5,324 nucleotides of DNA from Desulfobacterales bacterium. Lineage in GTDB: Bacteria > Desulfobacterota > Desulfobacteria > Desulfobacterales > Desulfobacteraceae. The notes beneath the pieces are model-generated. The model searched no databases, was not told the DNA's origin, and saw only the letters and a program-made list of their open reading frames with translations. Within the stretch, counting starts at the first letter, position 1, and each line of letters opens with the position of its first letter. The DNA lies in the NCBI GenBank assembly GCA_022361315.1, contig JAKSBB010000986.1:1-5324 (forward strand), read 5' to 3'. This document shows, piece by piece, positions 1 to 5,324 of the stretch. Made by a program: the position numbers and the translations under genes.

Positions 1-851
1 ACCGGTTTCTCATGGCCGACGACCAGATCAAGGGGGCAGTTGTTCACACCACCCGAATGATAAAGGAAATGCAGGCCAACCACGATCTGGGACCCCTGGA
101 AACCCTGGTGCTGGGACAGGCCTATATCGCCGCCGCCCTCATGTGTTCCGGCCTCAAGGGTAAGGACCGTCTGGGGATCAACATCCAGTGCTCCGGTCCC
201 ATCAAAGGGGTGGATGTGGAAGCCAATGCCTTTGGAGAAATCCGGGGCTATTTAAAGGCCAATCCCATTGAAGTGGATGACCCTGAAAAGATCAAATGGC
301 TCTCCACCCTTTACGGTGCCGGTTTCCTCTCCGTTACAAAATTTCTGGAAGATGCAAACGCCCCCTATACCGGGCAGATCGCCCTGGTTCACGGTTCCAT
401 TGCCGAGGACATGGCTGAATACTACCTGCAGTCCGAGCAGATCCCCACGGGATTCAAACTGAGCATCACCTTTGACGAAGATGACAATGTCGTCAACGCC
501 GGCGGTATCTTCCTCCAGGCCCTGCCCGGTGTGGACCCGGAAAAGGTGGCCGAAGCCGAGAATCTGATCCAGGGCATCTCCTCTCTGGGGGATGAGTTCA
601 CGGCGGGCAAAACTCCCGAAGAAGTTATCAATGAGAAATTTGCGGATCTGTCTCCCCGGTTCATAGACAATGCCCGGGTGGAGTTCTTCTGCCGGTGTAA
701 CCAGGAACGGATGGAAGGCTATCTCAAGAACCTGGGGGCCGAAGACCGCCAGGACATCAAAGAAAACGGCCCCTTCCCCCTGGAGTTGCGCTGTCACCAC
801 TGCAACTCCGTGTACCGGTTCACCAGGGAGGCACTGGCATCAGTGCTGTAA
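1..851 (+). CDS. hslO: Hsp33 redox-regulated chaperone (HslO), 5' end cut off by the window edge
   Basis: Cytoplasmic holdase chaperone that, in this family, is activated by oxidation: four conserved cysteines release zinc and form disulfides, exposing a binding surface for unfolding proteins. From the first in-window ATG (position 12) 279 residues are readable. The C-terminal redox switch is intact: CRC at residues 227-229 and CHHC at 261-264, the CxC...CxxC pattern of the family. The SEQIPT segment and the glycine-rich AGGIFLQ segment of the core domain are also present. The ATG at 12 is probably not the true start: the three codons before it are open and read RFL, which lines up with the RYL that sits about 8-10 residues into Escherichia coli Hsp33 (recalled from memory). 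A few N-terminal residues therefore lie outside the window. The stop at 849-851 is 4 nt from the next ATG, suggesting translational coupling with the phosphoesterase. Confidence 0.95.
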   Translation, partial: RFLMADDQIKGAVVHTTRMIKEMQANHDLGPLETLVLGQAYIAAALMCSGLKGKDRLGINIQCSGPIKGVDVEANAFGEIRGYLKANPIEVDDPEKIKWLSTLYGAGFLSVTKFLEDANAPYTGQIALVHGSIAEDMAEYYLQSEQIPTGFKLSITFDEDDNVVNAGGIFLQALPGVDPEKVAEAENLIQGISSLGDEFTAGKTPEEVINEKFADLSPRFIDNARVEFFCRCNQERMEGYLKNLGAEDRQDIKENGPFPLELRCHHCNSVYRFTREALASVL

Positions 852-855
852 CCCT

Positions 856-1608
856 ATGCGTATCGCGGTAATATCAGATATTCATTCCAATATGGACGCC
901 CTGGCGGCCGTGCTGGACGATATTGCCGCAAGGGATGTGGACCGGATCGTTTCCCTGGGGGACAATATCGGATACGGCCCGGAACCCGAGGCCGTCATCC
1001 AGACCCTTGTGGAGCGGGAAATCCCCTCCGTCATGGGCAACCATGAGCAGGCCCTGATCGACCCCATGATCGCCCGGGGATTCAACCCCCAGGCCGGAAA
1101 GGCCCTGAAGATAAACAAGGCGCTGCTCTCCATGAGTTCCATGCGAAGGATTACAGCGTTTCCCACCTTTCTGCGCATCAATGAGGGGCGTTTTGTCCAC
1201 GGGGTGCCGCCGGATATGGTGGCGGTGTATGTATCCAAACAACCCCTGTCCCGGCTGCGGCATATCCTGAACGCAAGCCCCGACCATGTGGTCTTTGTGG
1301 GCCATACCCATGCCCTGGCCGTGTACGAATCCGCACCCGGTGATATGACCTGCAAAAAGTTATGGAACACAAGAGTTTCTCTTGCAAAGACAAGTAAATA
1401 TATTATAAATTCCGGTAGCGTGGGACAGCCACGAGACAGCCATAATAAAGCTACATATGTGATCTGGGATGCAGATGCACATGATGTGGAAGCCTTGGCC
1501 GTCCCCTATGATACCGAAAGAACCGTCCGCCTGATTAAAAAGGCCGGCATCCCCCGGGTGTACGCCGATCTGCTGCTGGACGATTCACGGTATCCGAGCA
1601 ACCCATAA
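856..1608 (+). CDS. Calcineurin-like metallophosphoesterase (YfcE/MJ0936-type)
   Basis: Predicted cytoplasmic two-metal phosphoesterase of 250 residues. The metal-binding motifs appear in the expected order: DIH at 8-10, GDN at 35-37, GNHE at 61-64, a lone His in VHG at 114-116, and GHTH at 149-152. They are followed by SGSVGQPRD at 186-194, typical of the compact bacterial and archaeal branch (Metallophos_2). The open frame extends upstream to 670, but that part only overlaps hslO in another frame. The family signature MRIAVISDIHSN begins exactly at the ATG at 856, which fixes the start. No convincing Shine-Dalgarno lies just ahead, so expression probably depends on ribosomes finishing hslO 4 nt earlier. 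Substrate unknown: relatives hydrolyse phosphodiesters or phosphomonoesters, and the sequence does not decide between them. Codons for residues 166-202 are AT-rich compared with the rest of the gene. Confidence 0.9.
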   Translation: MRIAVISDIHSNMDALAAVLDDIAARDVDRIVSLGDNIGYGPEPEAVIQTLVEREIPSVMGNHEQALIDPMIARGFNPQAGKALKINKALLSMSSMRRITAFPTFLRINEGRFVHGVPPDMVAVYVSKQPLSRLRHILNASPDHVVFVGHTHALAVYESAPGDMTCKKLWNTRVSLAKTSKYIINSGSVGQPRDSHNKATYVIWDADAHDVEALAVPYDTERTVRLIKKAGIPRVYADLLLDDSRYPSNP

Positions 1609-1630
1609 ATTTAGAAAGGCTTTTTGGATC

Positions 1631-1939
1631 ATGTGTAACCATTGTAATGATCATTCCCATCACCATCACCACGACCACCCCGAGATCGTGCAGCTCATGC
1701 CGGTCCAGAACAATCTCTATGCGGTGTATCAGACCGATGCCCCGCTGGACTTCAGTGTGGAGAACGGCAAAGAAGGCATCGGCATTGTGCCCGTTCTGTT
1801 CATGGGCCTGATCCGCCTGGGCGAAAAAACCATGGTGGAAGGATTTTTTGCCTCCTCATCCATCAATTCCTGCGAGGAAACTGAAGGGTTCAAAGGCTAT
1901 GCCTCTTCCCTGGAACACGCGGAGAAACTCTACGCCTAA
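1631..1939 (+). CDS. Small His-rich orphan protein, putative metal-binding tail
   Basis: Protein of 102 residues that I do not recognise. The first 17 residues form a likely metal-binding tail: CNHC at 2-5, then a run containing His8, His10-14 and His16 with Asp7 and Asp15. The rest (about 18-102) looks like a small soluble alpha/beta domain with a hydrophobic stretch VPVLFMGLI at 53-61, too short and interrupted for a confident membrane helix, plus one more cysteine at 81. There is no signal peptide, so a cytoplasmic location is expected. The His tail resembles the metal-storage tails of nickel or zinc handling proteins, but composition alone does not give a function. A modest AAAGG at 1615-1619 lies 11 nt before the ATG. 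The gene starts 22 nt after the phosphoesterase stop and may share its transcript. Its final codons overlap an 11-bp tandem repeat. Codon use matches the neighbours, supporting a real gene. Confidence 0.8.
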   Translation: MCNHCNDHSHHHHHDHPEIVQLMPVQNNLYAVYQTDAPLDFSVENGKEGIGIVPVLFMGLIRLGEKTMVEGFFASSSINSCEETEGFKGYASSLEHAEKLYA

Positions 1940-1970
1940 AGGCTGCCTAAAGGCTGCCTGACGGCTGCCT
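1935..1970 (+). repeat. 11-bp direct tandem repeat spanning the stop codon of the His-rich gene
   Basis: Three units follow one another: CCTAAAGGCTG at 1935-1945, the same at 1946-1956, and CCTGACGGCTG at 1957-1967, then the CCT of a fourth partial unit at 1968-1970. The first unit contains the TAA stop at 1937-1939. Because 11 is not a multiple of 3, the TAA or TGA in successive units (1937, 1948, 1959) falls in all three frames, so readthrough or frameshifted ribosomes are stopped at once. The last full unit can also pair weakly with downstream sequence (CGGCT 1962-1966 with AGCCG 1976-1980). Replication slippage is the simplest origin. Confidence 0.85.
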
Positions 1971-1999
1971 GAGAAAGCCGGATTGAATGCGGGAACAAA

Positions 2000-2014
2000 C
2001 TGCCCCTGGGGCAG
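2000..2014. promoter_or_regulatory. Perfect 7-bp dyad upstream of iorA, possible operator
   Basis: CTGCCCC (2000-2006) and GGGGCAG (2008-2014) are exact inverted repeats around a single T. With a 1-nt centre this suits a dimeric DNA-binding protein better than an RNA hairpin, although an RNA form with 6-bp arms and a 3-nt loop is possible. It is followed by an AT-rich stretch (about 2015-2047, beginning CATATATAG) where a promoter for iorAB could lie. I could not pick a convincing pair of -35 and -10 boxes. No T-run follows directly, so it is a poor intrinsic terminator. The dyad is plain in the sequence; the regulatory role is inference from its position 60 nt before iorA. Confidence 0.4.
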
Positions 2015-2062
2015 CATATATAGTTTTGTACAGATTTTGGAATCATCTGCAGTAAACCCAAG

Positions 2063-2068
2063 AAGGAG
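2063..2068 (+). promoter_or_regulatory. Strong Shine-Dalgarno that sets the iorA start at 2074
   Basis: AAGGAG sits 5 nt before the ATG at 2074. A GTG at 2068 in the same frame would give a protein two residues longer, but it overlaps the last G of this ribosome binding site and so cannot be served by it. The ATG at 2074 is therefore the preferred start. Confidence 0.8.
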
Positions 2069-2073
2069 TGCGC

Positions 2074-3924
2074 ATGCATAAACTTTTACAAGACAGCCCG
2101 GGCGAAAAGATCATGCTCCTGGGCAACGAAGCCATTGCAAGGGGCGCCGTTGAAGCGGGCGTGGCCTTTGCCACCACCTACCCCGGAACCCCCTCGTCCG
2201 AGATTTCCCTGAACCTCTTCCAGATGTCCCAGGAATCGGATCTCTACTTTGAATATTCCACCAATGAAAAGGTGGCCCTGGAAGTGGCGGCTGCGGCAGC
2301 CAACTCCGGACTGCGCACCTTCTGCATGATGAAACACGTGGGGGTCAATGTGGCGGCCGATCCCCTGATGACCCTGGCCTACGTGGGTGTCACTGCAGGT
2401 ATGGTCATCCTCTCTGCTGACGACCCTGCCATGTTTTCCAGCCAGAACGAACAGGACAACCGCTATTACGCCAAGTTCGGCGGTCTGCCCATGCTGGAAC
2501 CTTCCTCAGTGACCGAAGCCAAAGACATGATCAAAGAGGCATTTGAACTCTCCGAGAAACTCAAACAGCCCGTGCTCATGAGAACCACCACACGGATCAA
2601 TCACTCCAACGCCTTTGTCACCTTCGGGGACATAAAAGAACGTAAAACAAAGGGCCGTTTCGAACGTGATCCCATGCGCTGCGTTACCGTACCCGCCGTT
2701 TCCCGCGGTCTCCACGTCAAACTGCTGGAACGCCTGGATGCGGCCAAAGGCATGGCCGAAGAGAATGCCTATAACTTTGTTCAGGGCGACGGCCCCTGGG
2801 GTATCATCACCAATGGCGTGAGCTTCCACTACGCAGAAGATGCGGTCACCGACCTGGGTATCCGGGACAAGGCCCGTATCCTGCGGCTGGGTTTTTCCAA
2901 CCCCATGCCGGAAACCATGATCAAGGACTTCCTGAAGGGGTGTGAAAAAGTCCTGGTGATTGAAGAGGGCGAACCGTTCATGGAAGAGGCGATCAAGGCC
3001 TATGCCCAGGAAGAGGGCATCGTGATTCCCATCAAGGGCAAGTCCGACGAACTATTCTCCAGGCTTTCCGAGTACGATCCCGCCATGGTCCGGGAAAAAA
3101 CCGCCACCTTCTTCGGCGTGGATTACACACCTGCACCGAAAATCGATGTGTCTGACGTCCCCGAGATCGCCAACCGTCCGCCCAACCTTTGCTCCGGCTG
3201 CTCCCACAGGGCGGCATTCTACGCAGTGCAGAAAGCTGCGGAAGGCATGGACGTGATCTGCCCCAATGACATCGGCTGCTACACCTTAGGATTTATGCCG
3301 CCCCTGTCCACCGGCGACTTCGTCATCTGCATGGGCTCTTCCGTTTCTTCCGCCTGCGGCTTCGGCCAGGCCACCGACCAGAAAGTCATCGGTTTCATCG
3401 GCGACTCCACCTTTTTCCATTCCGGCATCACCGGCCTGGTGAACGCGGTATTCAACAAGCACAACTTCACCCTGGTCATCCTGGAAAACGACATCACCGC
3501 CATGACCGGCCACCAGCCTCACCCCGGTGTGGACATGGAACGCTTAGGCCTTTCCGGTTACGGCCGCATCAACATCGAAAATCTGGTGAAAGCCCTCGGT
3601 GTTGAGCATGTCTCCGTGGTGAAACCCTTCAAGGTGAAAAAGAGCATCGAGACCATAAGAGAAGCCCTGGAGTACAAAGGGGTTTCCGTTGTCATCGTCC
3701 AGGAACCCTGTATCCTCTTTGCCCGGAACATCAAGCTGAAAAAGGCCCGTCCCTTTGAGGTCACCAGCAAATGTACGGACCACAAGGAATGCATCAACGG
3801 CATTGCCTGCCCCTCCTTCTACATTGAAGAGGGCCGGGTGAAGATCGATGCCAACACCTGTGTGGGCTGTGCACTCTGCGCCCAGATCTGTCCGGACAAC
3901 GCCATCAGGCCCCTGAAGAAATAG
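2074..3924 (+). CDS. iorA: Indolepyruvate ferredoxin oxidoreductase, alpha subunit (IorA)
   Basis: Large subunit (616 residues from the ATG at 2074, normal for the family) of the cytoplasmic enzyme that oxidatively decarboxylates indolepyruvate and other aryl pyruvates to aryl-acetyl-CoA, reducing ferredoxin. The N-terminal pyrimidine-binding domain shows TYPGTPSSE at 35-43 and the conserved Glu of TNEKV at 63-67. The thiamine diphosphate-binding domain shows CSGCSHR at 373-379, NDIGCYTLG at 398-406 and GDS at 443-445, with the partner Asn in LEND further on. The C-terminal ferredoxin-like region carries a complete CxxCxxCxxxCP set (Cys596, 599, 602, 606) that would hold one [4Fe-4S] cluster. 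The preceding set has only three cysteines (567, 573, 579), with His570 where a fourth might be expected. iorB starts 16 nt downstream, so the two subunits are almost certainly co-transcribed. The reaction can also run towards amino-acid synthesis in some anaerobes; the direction here is not visible. Confidence 0.96.
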   Translation: MHKLLQDSPGEKIMLLGNEAIARGAVEAGVAFATTYPGTPSSEISLNLFQMSQESDLYFEYSTNEKVALEVAAAAANSGLRTFCMMKHVGVNVAADPLMTLAYVGVTAGMVILSADDPAMFSSQNEQDNRYYAKFGGLPMLEPSSVTEAKDMIKEAFELSEKLKQPVLMRTTTRINHSNAFVTFGDIKERKTKGRFERDPMRCVTVPAVSRGLHVKLLERLDAAKGMAEENAYNFVQGDGPWGIITNGVSFHYAEDAVTDLGIRDKARILRLGFSNPMPETMIKDFLKGCEKVLVIEEGEPFMEEAIKAYAQEEGIVIPIKGKSDELFSRLSEYDPAMVREKTATFFGVDYTPAPKIDVSDVPEIANRPPNLCSGCSHRAAFYAVQKAAEGMDVICPNDIGCYTLGFMPPLSTGDFVICMGSSVSSACGFGQATDQKVIGFIGDSTFFHSGITGLVNAVFNKHNFTLVILENDITAMTGHQPHPGVDMERLGLSGYGRINIENLVKALGVEHVSVVKPFKVKKSIETIREALEYKGVSVVIVQEPCILFARNIKLKKARPFEVTSKCTDHKECINGIACPSFYIEEGRVKIDANTCVGCALCAQICPDNAIRPLKK

Positions 3925-3940
3925 AAGAGAGGAAGGATAT

Positions 3941-4540
3941 ATGAAAACGACTAGACTGATTATCGTAGCCGTAGGCGGACAGGGCAATCTGCTGGCATCC
4001 AAAGTCCTGGGGGAAGCCGCCCTCATCGAAGGGGTGGAAGTCAGAATGAGTGAAATCCACGGCATGGCCCAGCGGGGCGGTGTTGTGGAATCCGCCATTG
4101 TATTCGGCGATGCCCACAGCTCCATCATCTCCGACGGCGAAGCCGACATCCTCCTGGGATTCGAGCCCGCCGAAACCCTGCGCGCCATCGGCAGATGCTC
4201 CGCCGATACCCAGGTCATCACCAACACCGCCACCCTGCCGCCCTTCACCGTGGGCATCGGCAAAGGTCCCTATCCGGAGGTGGATGAGATCAAACGGGTG
4301 CTCAAAGAGAAAACCGCAGGTCTTGTGGCTTTTGACGCCATGGCCCTGGCCAAGGAAGCGGGCAGCCCCATGAGCGTGAACATCGTCCTGCTGGGCGCCC
4401 TGATCCAGACCGGTGCCCTGGGATTTTCCAAGGACAGCGTGATCGAAGCCATTAAACGCAGAACCAAGGCCTCCTTTCTGGACAAAAACCTCAAGGCCTT
4501 TGAACTGGGTTTTGAAGCGGCAGCCAGTGGTGCTGTATAA
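3941..4540 (+). CDS. iorB: Indolepyruvate ferredoxin oxidoreductase, beta subunit (IorB)
   Basis: Small subunit (199 residues, usual length) of the IorAB complex, belonging to the pyruvate-ferredoxin oxidoreductase gamma-domain family (POR). Diagnostic segments are the glycine-rich VGGQGNLLASKVLG at 11-24 and IHGMAQRGG at 39-47, both hallmarks of the family. In IorAB this chain pairs with the thiamine-diphosphate subunit and is thought to contribute to coenzyme A binding; it has no cluster cysteines. A good purine-rich ribosome binding site (AGGAAGG, 3930-3936) precedes the ATG closely. The gene follows iorA by 16 nt and is followed by a 71-nt gap with a strong hairpin before aroQ. Long open frames on the opposite strand across this gene are by-products of its GC-rich codons. 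Confidence 0.95.
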   Translation: MKTTRLIIVAVGGQGNLLASKVLGEAALIEGVEVRMSEIHGMAQRGGVVESAIVFGDAHSSIISDGEADILLGFEPAETLRAIGRCSADTQVITNTATLPPFTVGIGKGPYPEVDEIKRVLKEKTAGLVAFDAMALAKEAGSPMSVNIVLLGALIQTGALGFSKDSVIEAIKRRTKASFLDKNLKAFELGFEAAASGAV

Positions 4541-4553
4541 ATAGATAACCTGT

Positions 4554-4590
4554 TGTGTTCCGGGGCCGGTGCATCCGGTTCCGGAATACA
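4554..4590 (+). repeat. Strong hairpin between iorB and aroQ
   Basis: Left arm 4554-4569, loop TGCAT 4570-4574, right arm 4575-4590. The arms pair over 16 positions without a bulge: 13 Watson-Crick pairs (including TTCCGG with CCGGAA and CCGG with CCGG) and three G-T pairs (4557 with 4587, 4564 with 4580, 4565 with 4579). Those three are stable G-U wobbles in + strand RNA but would be C-A mismatches in RNA from the other strand, so the structure fits a + strand transcript. Three weaker pairs could extend it (4551-4553 with 4591-4593). No T-tract follows, so it is not a standard intrinsic terminator. It ends about 10 nt before the aroQ ribosome binding site, suggesting RNA processing, transcript stabilisation of iorAB, or control of aroQ translation. 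Confidence 0.7.
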
Positions 4591-4600
4591 GTATATCCAA

Positions 4601-4606
4601 AGGGAG
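4601..4606 (+). promoter_or_regulatory. Shine-Dalgarno that sets the aroQ start at 4612
   Basis: AGGGAG lies 5 nt before the ATG at 4612. The reading frame is open back to an ATG at 4555, but that codon is inside the hairpin arm and has no ribosome binding site. The known type II dehydroquinase N-terminus begins only after 4612, so this site decides the start. Confidence 0.8.
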
Positions 4607-4611
4607 TACCA

Positions 4612-5055
4612 ATGAGCGCCACCGTCCATATCATCAACGGTCCCAACCTGAACATGCTGGGGAAACGGGAACCGGAAGTTTACGGCAGCTTCAGCCTGGA
4701 CGATATCAACCAGGGTGTTGAGACACTGGCAAAAGAACTGGGGATATCCGTCTCCTTCTTCCAGTCCAACCATGAAGGGGTGCTTCTGGATCACATCCAC
4801 AAGATTTTTGAAGAGAACCCGGCAGGGATTATCATCAATCCCGGCGCCTTTACCCACACCTCCGTGGCATTGCGGGACGCCCTGTTGCTGCTCTCCTGTC
4901 CCATTGTGGAGGTGCATCTGTCCAACATCCACAAGCGGGAAGCCTTCCGCCATAAATCCATGATTGCGGATATCGCCACGGGTCAGATGACCGGCTTCGG
5001 CTGGTTCGGCTATCACATGGCACTGCGGTTCATCCATAACAGCATCGCAGGTTAA
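4612..5055 (+). CDS. aroQ: 3-dehydroquinate dehydratase, type II (AroQ)
   Basis: Cytoplasmic shikimate-pathway enzyme converting 3-dehydroquinate to 3-dehydroshikimate; type II enzymes form dodecamers and use an enolate mechanism. The product is 147 residues, the usual size. Every signature is present: NGPNLNMLGKREPEVYG at 9-25, including the catalytic Arg19 and Tyr24; FFQSNHEG at 49-56; INPGAFTHTSVALRDAL at 75-91, with substrate-binding Asn76; and EVHLSNIHKREAFR at 100-113, with catalytic His102. The tail GQMTGFGWFGYHMAL is also typical. It follows iorB by 71 nt across a hairpin and precedes the next gene by 9 nt, so it is probably transcribed with that gene. The context links chorismate supply to aryl-pyruvate metabolism upstream and probably menaquinone synthesis downstream. 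Confidence 0.97.
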   Translation: MSATVHIINGPNLNMLGKREPEVYGSFSLDDINQGVETLAKELGISVSFFQSNHEGVLLDHIHKIFEENPAGIIINPGAFTHTSVALRDALLLLSCPIVEVHLSNIHKREAFRHKSMIADIATGQMTGFGWFGYHMALRFIHNSIAG

Positions 5056-5064
5056 GTACCTCCC

Positions 5065-5324
5065 ATGGACGGCCGCCTTATCCTCTGTGCCACGGAATTT
5101 GAGATGGCACCTTTTCTGGCGCAGTTTTCCGATCTGGCGAAACAGACCTGGAAATCCGGCAGCATATCCTATGCTCCGAAGGCCGCTGACGCCGGCCACC
5201 AGAACTGGGCCTGCCTGATCACCGGCCCCGGCGTCTTTAATACGGCCATGGGACTGGCGGCTTATCTGGAACACCATGCCCCCGATATAATCCTAGATAC
5301 GGGATTCGCAGGGGTTTATGCCTC
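5065..5324 (+). CDS. mqnB: Probable futalosine hydrolase (MqnB-like), 3' end cut off by the window edge
   Basis: Only the first 86 residues are visible. They show the nucleoside phosphorylase superfamily pattern: a first beta strand LILCATEFEMAPF at 5-17, then LITGPGVFNTAMGLAAYLE at 51-69, then PDIILDTGFAGVY at 73-85. The ATEFE start and the TGxGxxNTA segment resemble futalosine hydrolase, which removes the base from futalosine in the chorismate-to-menaquinone pathway. 5'-methylthioadenosine/S-adenosylhomocysteine nucleosidase and other phosphorylases share this fold, so the superfamily is secure and the MqnB assignment is likely but not proven. Substrate-specific residues of the C-terminal half are outside the window. 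The ATG at 5065 is 9 nt after the aroQ stop, in the same frame, with no evident Shine-Dalgarno, which suggests coupling to aroQ translation. A chorismate-using pathway beside aroQ makes functional sense. Confidence 0.7.
   Translation, partial: MDGRLILCATEFEMAPFLAQFSDLAKQTWKSGSISYAPKAADAGHQNWACLITGPGVFNTAMGLAAYLEHHAPDIILDTGFAGVYA

Noticed and set aside
670..855. Longer N-terminus for the metallophosphoesterase beginning at 670
   Set aside because: This part overlaps the conserved redox switch of hslO in another frame, and the phosphoesterase signature starts exactly at the ATG at 856.
1658..1678. His-codon run as an engineered affinity tag or simple-sequence slippage tract
   Set aside because: CAT and CAC codons are mixed and interrupted by Asp and Ser codons, and the tail sits in a natural gene with its own CxxC, so it looks like a native metal-binding tail.
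1940..1999. Intrinsic terminator after the His-rich gene
   Set aside because: The only pairing seen (CGGCT 1962-1966 with AGCCG 1976-1980) has a 5-bp stem and a 9-nt loop with no T-run after it, too weak to call.
4555..4611. Longer N-terminus for AroQ beginning at 4555
   Set aside because: The ATG is inside the hairpin arm without a ribosome binding site, and the family N-terminus and a good Shine-Dalgarno both point to 4612.
3544..4612. Two - strand open frames (3544-4263 and 3905-4612) antisense to the end of iorA and to iorB
   Set aside because: They overlap each other and strongly conserved + strand genes, and their translations show no recognisable family.
4270..5277. 335-codon open frame on the - strand across iorB, aroQ and the start of the mqnB-like gene
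   Set aside because: It lies antisense to three well-supported conserved genes, has no recognisable domain, and long opposite-strand frames are expected from GC-rich codon use.

Overview
The window reads as one co-directional stretch of bacterial chromosome, with every supported gene on the + strand. It looks like an anaerobe with a shikimate pathway, ferredoxin-dependent 2-oxoacid metabolism and probably futalosine-route menaquinone synthesis. Moderately high GC, iorA with iorB, and a probable mqnB together suggest a Desulfobacterota-type (sulfate-reducer-like) organism. That placement is inference from gene content, not something the sequence proves.

Layout. Positions 1-851: the 3' part of hslO (Hsp33 redox chaperone), whose start lies just off the left edge. 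Positions 856-1608: a calcineurin-like metallophosphoesterase starting 4 nt after the hslO stop. Positions 1631-1939: a small orphan protein with a Cys- and His-rich N-terminus. Positions 1935-1970: a short 11-bp tandem repeat that begins inside the last codons of that gene. Positions 1940-2067: a 128-nt intergenic region holding the rest of the repeat, a perfect 7-bp dyad and an AT-rich stretch; this is the likeliest place for the control region of the next block. Positions 2074-3924 and 3941-4540: iorA and iorB, the two subunits of indolepyruvate:ferredoxin oxidoreductase. Positions 4541-4611: a 71-nt gap with a strong RNA-type hairpin. Positions 4612-5055: aroQ, type II 3-dehydroquinase. 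From 5065 to the right edge: the first 86 residues of a nucleoside-phosphorylase-superfamily protein, best read as futalosine hydrolase MqnB.

How the genes fit together. IorAB interconverts aryl pyruvates and aryl-acetyl-CoA with ferredoxin. AroQ makes 3-dehydroshikimate on the way to chorismate. MqnB acts in the pathway that turns chorismate into menaquinone. The right half therefore groups functions around aromatic compounds and chorismate. The left half (chaperone, phosphoesterase, putative metal-binding small protein) has no clear functional link to it. I found no mobile element, CRISPR array, tRNA or rRNA. Nothing here is clearly a new biological system; the least explained items are the His-rich orphan, the tandem repeat over its stop, and the iorB-aroQ hairpin.
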